15,706 bases of DNA from positions 1-15,706 of the forward strand of contig CAAFPY010000028.1 of the NCBI GenBank assembly GCA_900764955.1, read 5' to 3'. Numbering within the stretch: the stretch's first letter is position 1; each line of letters starts with the position of its first letter. Source of the stretch: an uncultured Collinsella sp. GTDB lineage: Bacteria > Actinomycetota > Coriobacteriia > Coriobacteriales > Coriobacteriaceae. Below, piece after piece: positions 6,937 to 15,197 of the stretch. The notes beneath the pieces were generated by a model. The model was not told the DNA's origin, searched no databases, and was given only the letters and a program-made list of their open reading frames with translations. Position numbers and translations under genes: made by a program.

Positions 6937-7140
6937 GATTATTTCTTTTGCTTGAGAGGGCACAGCCATGCGATAGTCTAGCAACGCCCACGTCACCCTA
7001 CCTACAGCTCTAGATTAAGGTGAGACAAACCAGCTTCTTGGTGTCATAGCACGCTCAGCTATGCGTCGCTCTTGAGGCCACCAACCGCTCGTCGAATTTT
7101 TAAGCCAATGATAGTTTCTTCGGGTTGAATGACTAACAGT
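6937..7140. other. Gene-free stretch between the SOS-like box and the next gene
   Basis: No supportable frame occurs here. It holds GAGGGCAC at 6956-6963, repeating part of the peptide gene's leader (6876-6883), and a small CATAGC/GCTATG hairpin (7045-7063). It is less GC-rich than the conserved genes. Confidence 0.5.
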
Positions 7141-7150
7141 AAATGTGTTT

Positions 7151-7170
7151 GGATATACTCTGGATATCCA
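7151..7170 (+). promoter_or_regulatory. -10 and operator-like palindrome of the RHH gene
   Basis: TATACT (7154-7159) is a good -10 with no clear -35. It lies within GGATAT (7151-7156), a half-copy of the adjacent perfect 10-bp palindrome TGGATATCCA (7161-7170). Repeated half-sites over the start region are typical operators for ribbon-helix-helix proteins such as the one encoded 17 bases downstream. Confidence 0.45.
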
Positions 7171-7187
7171 ATGATTTAGGAGGTCAT

Positions 7188-7772
7188 ATGACGAAGTCAA
7201 CTCATGAACATTCGAGTGACCATCCGGTTGCAAATCCGGAATCTGAAAAGACAAAAGTACTTTTCTCAATGAGTACAGCTGAAGCCGCCGAGATTTCTCG
7301 GTGGGCAAAAGAAGACGCTGTCACAAAGTCCACTTTGCTGCACAACATGATTAGTCGAGAGCGAAAACGACGTCTTCTTCAGGAGCAGCATGGTGCCGAT
7401 ATCGATATGAACGCAGGTTATACAGAGTCGACCCTTATGGGCGGTAAAATTTGGAGGGGCGTCGACCTTGCAGGGACTGACGCCGGTTATTCACGCGTCA
7501 AAGAATTCATAGACCGCTATCCGCATGAAAACTGGACCCTCTCAATCTACAACACTCTTGATGAGTCGAACGCAGAGATTGACTGCCGGGTGGAGGATAT
7601 CCCCCAGATTGTTTCATTTATATACAATCTTGAACACGCCTACCCGATGGAGTTTATCGGAGAGAATCCCTTAACAAATTGCTATGTGATTGGGATGACA
7701 CTAACTAAAGGTCGAATCCAAGCGCCTGGTGTATATTCGGCAGATAGCGGGAGACTGCGGTTAATCCATTGA
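7188..7772 (+). CDS. Ribbon-helix-helix-like protein of unknown function
   Basis: 194 residues from ATG 7188, chosen because AGGAGG lies four bases before it; an upstream in-frame ATG at 7143 has no such site. After a polar N-terminus, residues about 22-62 (KVLFSMSTAEAAEISRWAKE, then TKSTLLHNMISRERKRR) read as a ribbon-helix-helix domain: one strand, two helices and a basic end. The remaining 130 residues contain RVKEFIDRYPHENWTLSIYN, an acidic middle and VIGMTLTKG; I recognise no family. The protein may repress its own gene through the GGATAT/TGGATATCCA sites. No toxin gene is paired with it. Its codon use is less GC-rich than the hydratase or the TerB gene, suggesting transfer. It could be an antitoxin-like regulator or a plasmid- or element-derived DNA-binding protein. 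Confidence 0.6.
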   Translation: MTKSTHEHSSDHPVANPESEKTKVLFSMSTAEAAEISRWAKEDAVTKSTLLHNMISRERKRRLLQEQHGADIDMNAGYTESTLMGGKIWRGVDLAGTDAGYSRVKEFIDRYPHENWTLSIYNTLDESNAEIDCRVEDIPQIVSFIYNLEHAYPMEFIGENPLTNCYVIGMTLTKGRIQAPGVYSADSGRLRLIH

Positions 7773-7967
7773 CAATTCTGAAATAGCGAAGACCACGTTT
7801 ACCGAACAGCTGGCTGATGGGCAATTTCCGTATTTTCAATATCTCCTTGTCTTACTCGCGAAGACAGCGTCCATAATCTGCGGCTAAACAGTTTGTTTTC
7901 GCCCACCGATCGAATGTTGCAATTGCCCTAGCGGAGGATAAAGTTCGACACAATATTTTACTGTTAT

Positions 7968-7995
7968 GGCGAGGTGCGCTTACGGGCCCCTCGCC
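7968..7995 (+). repeat. 7-bp inverted repeat before the strong hairpin
   Basis: GGCGAGG and CCTCGCC flank a 14-base loop, seven bases before the next hairpin. Together they could form the end of a short structured transcript. The 195 bases before it, after the RHH gene, contain no gene. Confidence 0.4.
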
Positions 7996-8001
7996 CAGCG
8001 A

Positions 8002-8043
8002 GAGAAAAGCGGCAGGTCGAAAGATCGCCGCTTTTCTCGTTTT
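8002..8043 (+). terminator. Strong hairpin, probable intrinsic terminator
   Basis: GAGAAAAGCGGC (8002-8013) pairs perfectly with GCCGCTTTTCTC (8027-8038). The loop can continue as GGTC-GAAA-GATC, capped by a GAAA tetraloop. GTTTTCC follows on the plus strand. It would end plus-strand transcripts from the RHH gene region and may also end minus-strand transcripts of the broken DUF3800 gene. Confidence 0.6.
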
Positions 8044-8126
8044 CCAGGATGCCGTCGTTATGAGCAAGCCTTCATTCCGAGTGAGGCTCGCTCCCTCCAT
8101 GACGTACTTGAAGTAGGAGCCCGGTT

Positions 8127-8361
8127 TTAACGCGTCTTCGGAAGATCTGCCATCTTCTCGAGGGGCTTGAGGTAATTCTTCTTGAGGTTGCGCACACCAC
8201 AGAAAAACTCACGCTCAGACTTGGATAGCTGGCCGTCTTTCGCCTTGACAGCAAGCAACTCCAAAATTCAAATCATATCGGCTGCCTGAAATAGACGATA
8301 GCAAGAGGGCGTTCGGTCCATGGGAGCCGAAGTCACCACCCTCATCTATGAAAATGGAAAA
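8127..8361 (-). pseudogene. Remnant of a DUF3800 gene, internally deleted and frameshifted
   Basis: The minus strand at 8361-8314 reads FSIFIDEGGDFGSHGP, the N-terminal signature of DUF3800 proteins (usually IFIDESGDFG). In another frame, 8300-8127 reads LFQAADMI, a TGA, then LELLAVKAKDGQLSKSEREF and KKNYLKPLEK, the typical C-terminal end of the same family. About 150 middle residues are therefore missing, the two ends are out of frame, and one in-frame TGA replaces what is usually Cys. No function can remain. DUF3800 proteins are of unknown role, have a predicted RNase H-like fold, and are often found on mobile elements. The remnant supports a history of gene gain and decay here. Family call based on both terminal motifs. 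Confidence 0.6.
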
Positions 8362-8389
8362 CTCTCCCCCGCGCTGCCCCTAGATACGA

Positions 8390-8417
8390 AAATGGCGGGT
8401 TGTTATCCCCGCCATTT
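8390..8417 (-). terminator. Probable terminator of the polysaccharide operon
   Basis: AAATGGCGGG (8390-8399) and CCCGCCATTT (8408-8417) form a perfect 10-bp stem with an eight-base loop. On the minus strand the 3' arm continues as ATTTTCG. It is the first good terminator after the acyltransferase gene, about 550 bases downstream, and could work in both directions. Confidence 0.5.
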
Positions 8418-8971
8418 GGTGGACCAGGACCTTTCGGTCAGCACAGAATATATCTAGTTAATAGCACATGCGCCACCCATCGGCCCAAGAGAATATCGCC
8501 AAATTTTACAACCCCATCGTCATATCTAACCGCAAGCGAGAAAACGAGAGAAATCATCAAGATAGGCAAGAAGGGCATGTGGCGAAACAGCCATCCGTTA
8601 GACGGAAAACGGCCATTTACCCATTCTCTTTCCAGTTAGCACCGCACCAAAAAAACAAATGCCACGAGTGAAAAACCAAAGGTCAAGACCGGTGAAAAAA
8701 AAAGGGGGGTGCGGGCACAAAACTGAACACCTCGAAGGAATCGGGACCGGGGGCCATGATTTACTGAACACCATATTTGAAGCGAAAGACCATGTAGCGG
8801 AGGACGTGCGGGGGTCGTCCGCAGTCCCGCCGGCGATTGGACAAAGAAAATCCTCGCTGTAAAAGACCCCGTACACGCACCACAACTCCAACAGGCATAA
8901 CTTTTCAGCGACCAGCACGAAAGCAATCGGCATATTCTGGCAGGAGCAGGGGACGGGAACTCTATCGTCAA
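8418..8971. other. Gene-free stretch after the acyltransferase gene
   Basis: Frames exist on both strands, but none shows a recognisable motif, good start site or protein-like composition. A hydrophobic minus-strand stretch (FSPVLTFGFSLVAFVFLV, near 8650-8700) could be a decayed membrane-protein end. A run of nine A then six G occurs at 8695-8709. Most likely decayed former polysaccharide genes; nothing firmer can be said. Confidence 0.5.
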
Positions 8972-10081
8972 TTAGACCCTGACAAGCCATGAGATAAACG
9001 GCAAACGCTTCAAAAGGCACGCACTTCCATAGGAACCCAGAAAAATCATCCCCGCAAGCAATAGATCACAAATTAGAGTAAAACCGATATCGGGTGCAGC
9101 TATCACCCCACCCCGACACGCTAAAACCAAGGACCAGTGAAGCAGGTAAATACCGCCCGTCGCGGCGCCAAGAGTGCGCACGATCCGGAGGGAGATGCAA
9201 GATCCGTGCAGCAAGCGAAAAAACGCAACGATCTCAATGAGCGAGAAGGTTGAGTAATAGCCATTTGAAGCCAACTGGTAATACGTGCCCTGTGAGCAAC
9301 TCATCATGATGCCGAACAGCAACCGCACGACAACGCAGGCAAGTATCGCCACCCAAGCCGCGCGCTTGGACAATAGCCGGTCCACCTTGTCCTCATACGC
9401 AACGCACAGCCCGCCCGTCATGAAATAGCCAAGTCCGACCGCAGACCCGAAAATACCCCGAAAGGGATTGATTTTCTGCAGCGGATCGAGCTGGCAAGTC
9501 GCCCCGACGCCTCCGAACACTATGAACTGGGTGGTATCCACCGCCTCGTCAAAAAGCCGCAAGCCAAACGAGAACACCAGAACCAAAGCCCACAGGTAAA
9601 CATAAGCGTGTCGATCATAGTCGAGCAACGTTCGCACGACGGGCGCAAATAACCAGACAACCGTCAGGCTGGCGAAGTACCAAAGCAGATTAGCGGGATA
9701 CCCGAGGCTCCACACACCGCCCAGCAAGCTGCGCAGCGCTTGTGGAGATACCCTCCCCCCGTTTAAGATTCAATGGCCCACAAGAAGCAGAAGTGCCCAC
9801 AAAATGGTCAGCATGACCAGATTCAGCGTCTTGCGCACATGACGTCCCAACGAGAAAGGCCGCCACAACAACAAGGCGCCATTCACGAAGAAAAACAACC
9901 CGACCTGGCAACCGAACACGGCCATGAGGGTATACGTCAGCAAAGCGCTCGGAGAAGCAAGTGGCATGAGGGGAGTGGCGCTTAAGACGTGGAAGGTCAC
10001 GACAAACACGATGCCTATCGTTTTCATGGCATCCAAGTCGAACCGGCGAGCTCCAGGGCACTGGGAGACATTCTCAACCAT
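8972..10081 (-). pseudogene. Acyltransferase-3 family membrane protein, broken by in-frame TGA
   Basis: From ATG 10081 to TAA 8972 there are 370 codons, a normal length for the family, in a single frame except for TGA at codon 104 (9772-9770). The N-terminal part has RRFDLDAMKTIGIVFVVTFH with the expected Arg, Asp and His (H31) of acyltransferase-3 proteins. The rest supplies the further membrane helices, including a late GGIYLLHWSLVL segment. Intact members transfer O-acetyl or similar groups to surface glycans in the cytoplasmic membrane. Reading continues sensibly on both sides of the stop, so this is a recent TGG-to-TGA-like nonsense change, a sequencing error, or rarely read-through. It is the last gene of the polysaccharide operon, 27 bases after the flippase gene. 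Confidence 0.8.
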
Positions 10082-10108
10082 TCACGCATTCCAATCAAAT
10101 CTCGACCA

Positions 10109-11521
10109 TTACATAAGGTTTGCGCGCACGCCGCGCACCAGGGAGACAACACGGCTCCGGTTGGCCACAATAAACGCAGCGTATACACAGGCAAATGCGG
10201 CAACAGAGCCCATAGCACTCAGTGCATTCGCGGACACAACGAACACGGCAGTCACCGCAAGTTCACCAAGTGTCAGCCCCAGCCCGGAATCGAGTCCCAG
10301 GCGGGCGGAAAGCAGATGCTCCGACACGCAGCTACGCACGACGATGGCAAGCATGCTGCCCACGATAACCGCATGTGCGGATTGCAGCACGAGCGCCCCG
10401 AACAGCGCTACTGCACAGCTCAATAGCACCGAAACGAGGTTGATGACAAAAAGTGTGCCCTCTTCACGTCTCACCTTGAACAGCGTCGTGCAGGAGATAT
10501 TCATACGGCTGTCGAACACGCAGACCGGCAGCAATAGGATGAAATACGGAATGCTGTCCACGTATGCGGGGAGCCACGCCTCCAAAAACGCTTTGATGGG
10601 AAAATAGGCGAGGTAGATGAGGGGGAACAGCAGGCTCATACCATCGCGCGCGGCACGATAGAACCGCCGCTGGTCGGTTGCACCGCCCTGACGCAGCGCT
10701 GGGAAAAGTACCATGGAGGCCTGTGACACAAACGACAAGAAGAAGTTGACCATAGAAAGGGCCAAGGAGAGCTTGCCGAATGCCTCGATGCCCCACGAAG
10801 CATCAATCACGAAACGCGCAATCCCGAGCACAAGCTGACTCGCGATGTTGGCAAGCATGAGCTTGACACCAACGCGCACGCTCATGATGGCTTCGCGCAC
10901 TGCGGCAATCGGGCTCTCGACGCCCGAACGGAGGAAGTCCCTCGCGAACCAGAAGCAGAACAGAAGCTGCACGGCAGTTGAGAACAGGTACGAGAGGACG
11001 TAGCCCTCAAACGTCCTCACCTGAAACAACAGAAGCGTGGCCAACGGTGCAAGAAAGCAGAAACGCTCAAGCATGCAGGAGACAGAGTAGAGCTTCGTCT
11101 CGTTCATGGACTGGAACACAAATCCGAGGTACAGGGCCATGTTTTTGAGCACCATGAACATCGCGACGCAGGCGAGAATGAAGGTACGGCGCCCGTCCAT
11201 CTCGGCAGTTGAGAGCAAGCCCAGTACGACGGAGGCAACGGCGAGCTGGAACGCCGCGCCCACGAGCATCTGCGAGTTGACAGACCGTTTGTCGATCTCC
11301 TCGCGCGTCTCCCCGCCATGTACAAGATATACGCCGTCGTTAAGGCCCAGGTGACAAAAACCGACGTACGTTGAATAGAAGATAAACAGCTGCCAGTATC
11401 CGTACTCCTCTAAGCCAAGCACCTTGGGAACCAGCAAAGTTGTTAGGATGCTTACGCACATGGAAACGCCCTGCGCTAGAAACGCGACGGACGCATTTTT
11501 CGCAATTGCCTTGAAGTCCAT
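10109..11521 (-). CDS. wzx: Wzx-like polysaccharide flippase
   Basis: 470 residues with about 12-14 hydrophobic segments and the family's N-terminal pattern (NASVAFLAQGVSMCVSILTT, then LLVPKVLGLEEYGYWQLFIF). Such MOP-superfamily proteins flip lipid-linked oligosaccharide repeat units across the cytoplasmic membrane. Its ATG shares a base with the stop codon of the polymerase gene upstream (TAATG), indicating translational coupling. Length is normal and the frame intact. The substrate cannot be read from sequence; the neighbouring genes suggest a rhamnose-containing unit with a phospho-substituent. Family confidence is high; the label wzx is by family and context rather than close homology. 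Confidence 0.85.
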   Translation of the reverse strand: MDFKAIAKNASVAFLAQGVSMCVSILTTLLVPKVLGLEEYGYWQLFIFYSTYVGFCHLGLNDGVYLVHGGETREEIDKRSVNSQMLVGAAFQLAVASVVLGLLSTAEMDGRRTFILACVAMFMVLKNMALYLGFVFQSMNETKLYSVSCMLERFCFLAPLATLLLFQVRTFEGYVLSYLFSTAVQLLFCFWFARDFLRSGVESPIAAVREAIMSVRVGVKLMLANIASQLVLGIARFVIDASWGIEAFGKLSLALSMVNFFLSFVSQASMVLFPALRQGGATDQRRFYRAARDGMSLLFPLIYLAYFPIKAFLEAWLPAYVDSIPYFILLLPVCVFDSRMNISCTTLFKVRREEGTLFVINLVSVLLSCAVALFGALVLQSAHAVIVGSMLAIVVRSCVSEHLLSARLGLDSGLGLTLGELAVTAVFVVSANALSAMGSVAAFACVYAAFIVANRSRVVSLVRGVRANLM

Positions 11522-12876
11522 TATGCAAGGCGCTTTCTCGAGAAAAACGCCTTCGCACGCTTCGCGTCCTCGCGCAGCGAGGTAGTAAGGAAGAGCGTGA
11601 TTACGAGCATGATGGCAATAATGATGAACTGATTCGGGGAAATGAGACGGCTGAAAACAAACTCCTCACGCGCGAAGTCAAATGCATAGACGCTCATATA
11701 GCCCGCCAGCACCATGAGAACCGGAGCGTACGTCTCTCTAGCGGCGCGATACAAATACGTCATCAGAACAGCCCCGAGCACAGAAAAGATAACAAGGCCC
11801 GCGAAACCGAAATCAAGATAGTAACGAGCGAACCCCGTAAACACGTTGCTGCCGTGTCCGCCAGCATCAACCCAAGCGATGCTGTAGCTCGGGAAATCGG
11901 AGATCAAGCCGAACTTAAACGGAAGGGAGAACAGAAAGTAAAACGTCCTCACGCCGGGAATCGCCTCAGCAGGAACGCCCTTGTCAATCAGAGATTGCAG
12001 CGAGGGCGCGCCGCAACCGAAGTAGAACGAAATGTACTCCAGCAAGCCCGAGCTTGCCTTGCGCCCAACAAGCGTCGAAGAAGCATAGAACGCCAGACAC
12101 CCAATGGCCGCGATAGCAACTCCAACTCCAAGCAGCTTGATCGATGTGCTCTTCCGCTTCTCCTCGTGCTCTCGAAACAAAAACACCGACGTCAAAACGA
12201 AAAACGCGACGACATAGTAAAGAATTGCTGTTCGAGAACCCGATACCAAACAAAAGCTAGACGCCAGCAAAAACAGCGCAAACGGCGGCAAGGCCCGACG
12301 GCACTCCCTTTTTGCCACTGCACGCGCCATCAAATACACCACAACATAGCCGGAAGCAGTGACCACCTTCTCCAACTGTCGCTCAATCATGCTGAAACCG
12401 ATTCCAGCCCGCATCCCATCGGCGGTGTGAATTGAACTCAACGATTTTCGGACGACTGCAGCAGCCTCAGAGTAAGATGAGCCACTCGCCCCCAACTGGA
12501 TGCCGAGCTCAATTGTCTCATGCATTCGGAGCCCAATCGCAAAGATCAACAGCACTCCTACGACGGCATACTTCCAAATCGGAGCGCGATAGCCATCTAC
12601 CCCAATCGAAGCGCGCGCAATGCGAAAGCATCCCCTATTTTCGGTCAGCGCCATTGCGACCACCATCGAGGCAGCTCCCACGGCAATAACCAGCGCAACC
12701 TCAAATCCCATTTCAACGTGATTCCAAGTTGAAAGTCCAACAATCGCAAGTGCAATAGATATAGAGAGTCCAAGCAGAGCCAGGGGCACCGGAGCCACGA
12801 GCTCCCAGCCAGAAAACTTAAAGCTTAGCAACCAAAATACAAGCAGCGCACACAGCAGCAGTACATATGTCAGCAT
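11521..12876 (-). CDS. wzy: Wzy-like oligosaccharide repeat-unit polymerase
   Basis: 451 residues, almost entirely hydrophobic with about ten to twelve membrane segments and polar loops, including SGLLEYISFYFGCGAPSLQS and PSYSIAWVDAGGHGSNVFTG in the second half, which resemble loops of O-antigen and capsule polymerases. The C-terminus ends in a basic tail. The start ATG follows AAAGGAA at a suitable distance. Such enzymes join flipped repeat units at the outer face of the membrane. Sequence conservation in the family is low, so the assignment rests on topology, length, the short loop motifs and position directly before a flippase gene. It lies 62 bases after the glycosyltransferase-like gene. 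Confidence 0.8.
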   Translation of the reverse strand: MLTYVLLLCALLVFWLLSFKFSGWELVAPVPLALLGLSISIALAIVGLSTWNHVEMGFEVALVIAVGAASMVVAMALTENRGCFRIARASIGVDGYRAPIWKYAVVGVLLIFAIGLRMHETIELGIQLGASGSSYSEAAAVVRKSLSSIHTADGMRAGIGFSMIERQLEKVVTASGYVVVYLMARAVAKRECRRALPPFALFLLASSFCLVSGSRTAILYYVVAFFVLTSVFLFREHEEKRKSTSIKLLGVGVAIAAIGCLAFYASSTLVGRKASSGLLEYISFYFGCGAPSLQSLIDKGVPAEAIPGVRTFYFLFSLPFKFGLISDFPSYSIAWVDAGGHGSNVFTGFARYYLDFGFAGLVIFSVLGAVLMTYLYRAARETYAPVLMVLAGYMSVYAFDFAREEFVFSRLISPNQFIIIAIMLVITLFLTTSLREDAKRAKAFFSRKRLA

Positions 12877-12938
12877 CTTGTTCCTTTCGCGCGAAGAGCC
12901 TGTCCGCGCAGCATCAATATCGATGAACAGTGGCCTGG

Positions 12939-13874
12939 CTATTCGAACTGGAATAGCCGGCTATTCCGCGGAGAAAAACTTCCGTCATACCCGTAATCGG
13001 GCATCGCCCCATCCTCTAACCAGTCAATATCGACTTCTGATGGATCGTGAAAGACCTTCATGAAAGCCGGGTCGTAAAATGGAAGTTCAACAACCCGATT
13101 ATTTGTTGTAAGCAACTTCTTGTTCATGCAAACCGCTTCAAAATATCTAATGCTCTGAGCATGCTGACCTTCTTGAAGAATCTCTATAACGCACTTCGAG
13201 CTGTTGCATTTTTCTAATACAGCCTCATATGGCTGCCATCCTCTATTCACCCATTTGATGCCTGGACAAGCGCTGACATCAATTCTCTGCCCCAGTTTCG
13301 AACATTCAAACAGGGCGTTCACGCCCATCGAGTCGAGATGCAAGAACAGGTCATATATCAGCGAGCCTCTTCCACCCTTCACTCCACCGACAAAATAACA
13401 GTCATAATCTGAGGAAGCACGACTCCCCACAGAGTGCTGTGAATAATAGTGAAGACCGAAATAGTTGTATCCGAATCTTTCCGCGTCTACAGGATCGAAT
13501 GTGAATATTTCGGATTCAGCAAACCAGCTCAATCTCTCCCTAACGGGCGTGAAGGAGGGTGACGCCGAATCAAACGAGTTGAGAATCAGAACATTCAGCT
13601 CATCAACATTCGAGCGCAAGTTATCTACACAGTGTCTTGACATACGCCCCAATGCCGTATCGACAACAACCGCACGCTTGTAGTTCCGTTTAATTTTCTG
13701 TTCCTTCAAGGCAAGCATATAGGCAGCATCAGCCGACACTCGAGTCATGGCCTTCCGAGCAAGCGAAATATGGTTAGGAAATGTCATGACGTCAATACCG
13801 TTGACATTTTCCAAATCCCGAAAAAGGCCGATGTGCCTATTTGAATCCCCTTGAATCAATAGGATGTGGTCCAC
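12939..13874 (-). CDS. Glycosyltransferase-like protein of a polysaccharide cluster
   Basis: 311 residues from GTG 13874, chosen because GAGGGG precedes it and it starts two bases after the stop codon of the LicD-fusion gene; longer frames would overlap that gene by over 120 bases. The N-terminus DHILLIQGDS and the C-terminal half (YDCYFVGGVKGGRGSLI at 157-173, then GIKWVNRGWQPYEAVLE and VIEILQEGQHAQSIRYFEAV at 229-248) match a family common in capsule loci. In it, the late Glu-Gln-Gly-Gln and Arg-x2-Glu-Ala segments resemble the nucleotide-binding end of GT-B glycosyltransferases. Donor and acceptor are unknown. Soluble, probably working at the inner membrane face. Confidence 0.65.
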   Translation of the reverse strand: MDHILLIQGDSNRHIGLFRDLENVNGIDVMTFPNHISLARKAMTRVSADAAYMLALKEQKIKRNYKRAVVVDTALGRMSRHCVDNLRSNVDELNVLILNSFDSASPSFTPVRERLSWFAESEIFTFDPVDAERFGYNYFGLHYYSQHSVGSRASSDYDCYFVGGVKGGRGSLIYDLFLHLDSMGVNALFECSKLGQRIDVSACPGIKWVNRGWQPYEAVLEKCNSSKCVIEILQEGQHAQSIRYFEAVCMNKKLLTTNNRVVELPFYDPAFMKVFHDPSEVDIDWLEDGAMPDYGYDGSFSPRNSRLFQFE

Positions 13875-13876
13875 GT

Positions 13877-15145
13877 CTACCCCTCTATACGGTCGGACGA
13901 CAGGGGACGTAACATCGTGCTCGACACCCCGTCCGTATGAGGCAGATAAACAAGTTCGACGCCTTTCTCGGCTAGTCTCTCCCCCGTCATCCTCCATCGG
14001 GCGCTCCCCTCCCAGTCGCTCCCGATAAAGATGGCTTCAAATGGTATAAGTTGCAGAATTTCTTCCTTATCAAGAGTCTTGGTAATGATCACCTCATCGA
14101 CTACATTCAGGGATTCGAGCATTGCCTTTCGATCACCAGCGGATATAACTGGATGTTTGTGTTTGTATTCCCAAACTAAATCATCCGAGTTGACACCAAC
14201 GATCAAGTAATCGCACATGGATTTAGCGTTTCGCAGTAGATTTAAATGTCCGACGTGCAGCATGTCAAAAGTGCCCTGCGTATATCCAATGCTGTATTTT
14301 TTCTTCCTGACAAGCTTTGTCCCATGCCAATTTCGCTTCTCCACCGGAGGCAAAGACATATAATCGCCGTAAATCTGTGTCAAATACGCATCGAAGTCGC
14401 TCGGTCCATTGAGTTCTCTGCCACAAAATTCAAACGAGCTACCCTCACCATATATTTCAGAGACATTGAAAATGCTGTTGAACTTATAGGCGCCAATCGC
14501 ATTAAGGCAATACTCCGAGTCTTCAAATGGAGTATGGCGGAGAGCCGCTTCGCGTCGTCGGCACCAACGTTTGGGATCCATATGCTTCTCAAGATGAATC
14601 TTCTTGCCAACAGTAATTGCAAGTTGTTTCGCCTTTGTCCTCCCCTGATGTCGCTGCGAAGACTCTTCGATCCTAGAGAGACCCCACATCAATTCGTAGA
14701 AAGATAGTTTTATCTTCCACAGCCCTCTTTTTATACCCGCAGAGGGAGCGCCATCCAGGGGAAACAAATCAATCCAGCACGGCTGAATCTGCACCGGATC
14801 ATAGTCAGTCAAAGCGATTTCCAAACGTTTATCCCAAATCTGGGCTCGCAAAAAATTATATCTTTGGTTTGATTGATAGGTAACAAGCTCAAGATTATCC
14901 GGAAGCTCCTTTTCTAGGATCTCAAGCAGCCTCTGATAATCCTTCCTCGGCAGCGCCAAATCCACATCGTCATCCCATGGAATAAAGCCTTTATGTCGCA
15001 CTGCCCCCAAAAAGGTTCCACCACTGATGTAATAGGTCAACCCATGCTTCCTGCAAATATCAACAACTATATCGAGCATTTTCAACTCAAGATGTTGCAG
15101 AAAACGCAACTCTAAGTCTCGCTTTTTTTGATCCGAATTACTCAC
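13877..15145 (-). CDS. LicD-family transferase fused to a TagD-like cytidylyltransferase
   Basis: 422 residues from GTG 15145; the binding site is poor (GGAAA), but no better start precedes the LicD motif. Residues 1-275 are a LicD domain: GGTFLGAVRHKGFIPWDDD (42-60), continuing VDLALPR, and the late YGDYMSLPPVEKR. Residues about 284-415 are a nucleotidyltransferase: YTQGTFDMLHVGHLNLL with the catalytic HVGH (297-300), IFIGSDWEG (372-380) and VSST (407-410), as in glycerol-3-phosphate cytidylyltransferases. LicD enzymes move phosphocholine or related groups from CDP carriers to glycans, so one chain may both make CDP-glycerol (or a similar donor) and use it. Substrate specificity is inferred. 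The gene is less GC-rich than rmlD upstream. Confidence 0.85.
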   Translation of the reverse strand: MSNSDQKKRDLELRFLQHLELKMLDIVVDICRKHGLTYYISGGTFLGAVRHKGFIPWDDDVDLALPRKDYQRLLEILEKELPDNLELVTYQSNQRYNFLRAQIWDKRLEIALTDYDPVQIQPCWIDLFPLDGAPSAGIKRGLWKIKLSFYELMWGLSRIEESSQRHQGRTKAKQLAITVGKKIHLEKHMDPKRWCRRREAALRHTPFEDSEYCLNAIGAYKFNSIFNVSEIYGEGSSFEFCGRELNGPSDFDAYLTQIYGDYMSLPPVEKRNWHGTKLVRKKKYSIGYTQGTFDMLHVGHLNLLRNAKSMCDYLIVGVNSDDLVWEYKHKHPVISAGDRKAMLESLNVVDEVIITKTLDKEEILQLIPFEAIFIGSDWEGSARWRMTGERLAEKGVELVYLPHTDGVSSTMLRPLSSDRIEG

Positions 15146-15197
15146 TACATTTCCAATCTTCTACTGGCTGTTCAATCAGAACTACGTCAACGGCGTC

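Noticed and set aside
8598..9020. Minus-strand frames after the acyltransferase gene
   Set aside because: Rich in Cys, Pro, Ser and Phe with no family pattern or good start; at best decayed sequence.
8268..9772. TGA read as tryptophan or glycine, since two genes are interrupted by in-frame TGA
   Set aside because: The TerB and RHH genes end properly at TGA, and the DUF3800 remnant is also deleted and frameshifted, so ordinary decay explains both cases.
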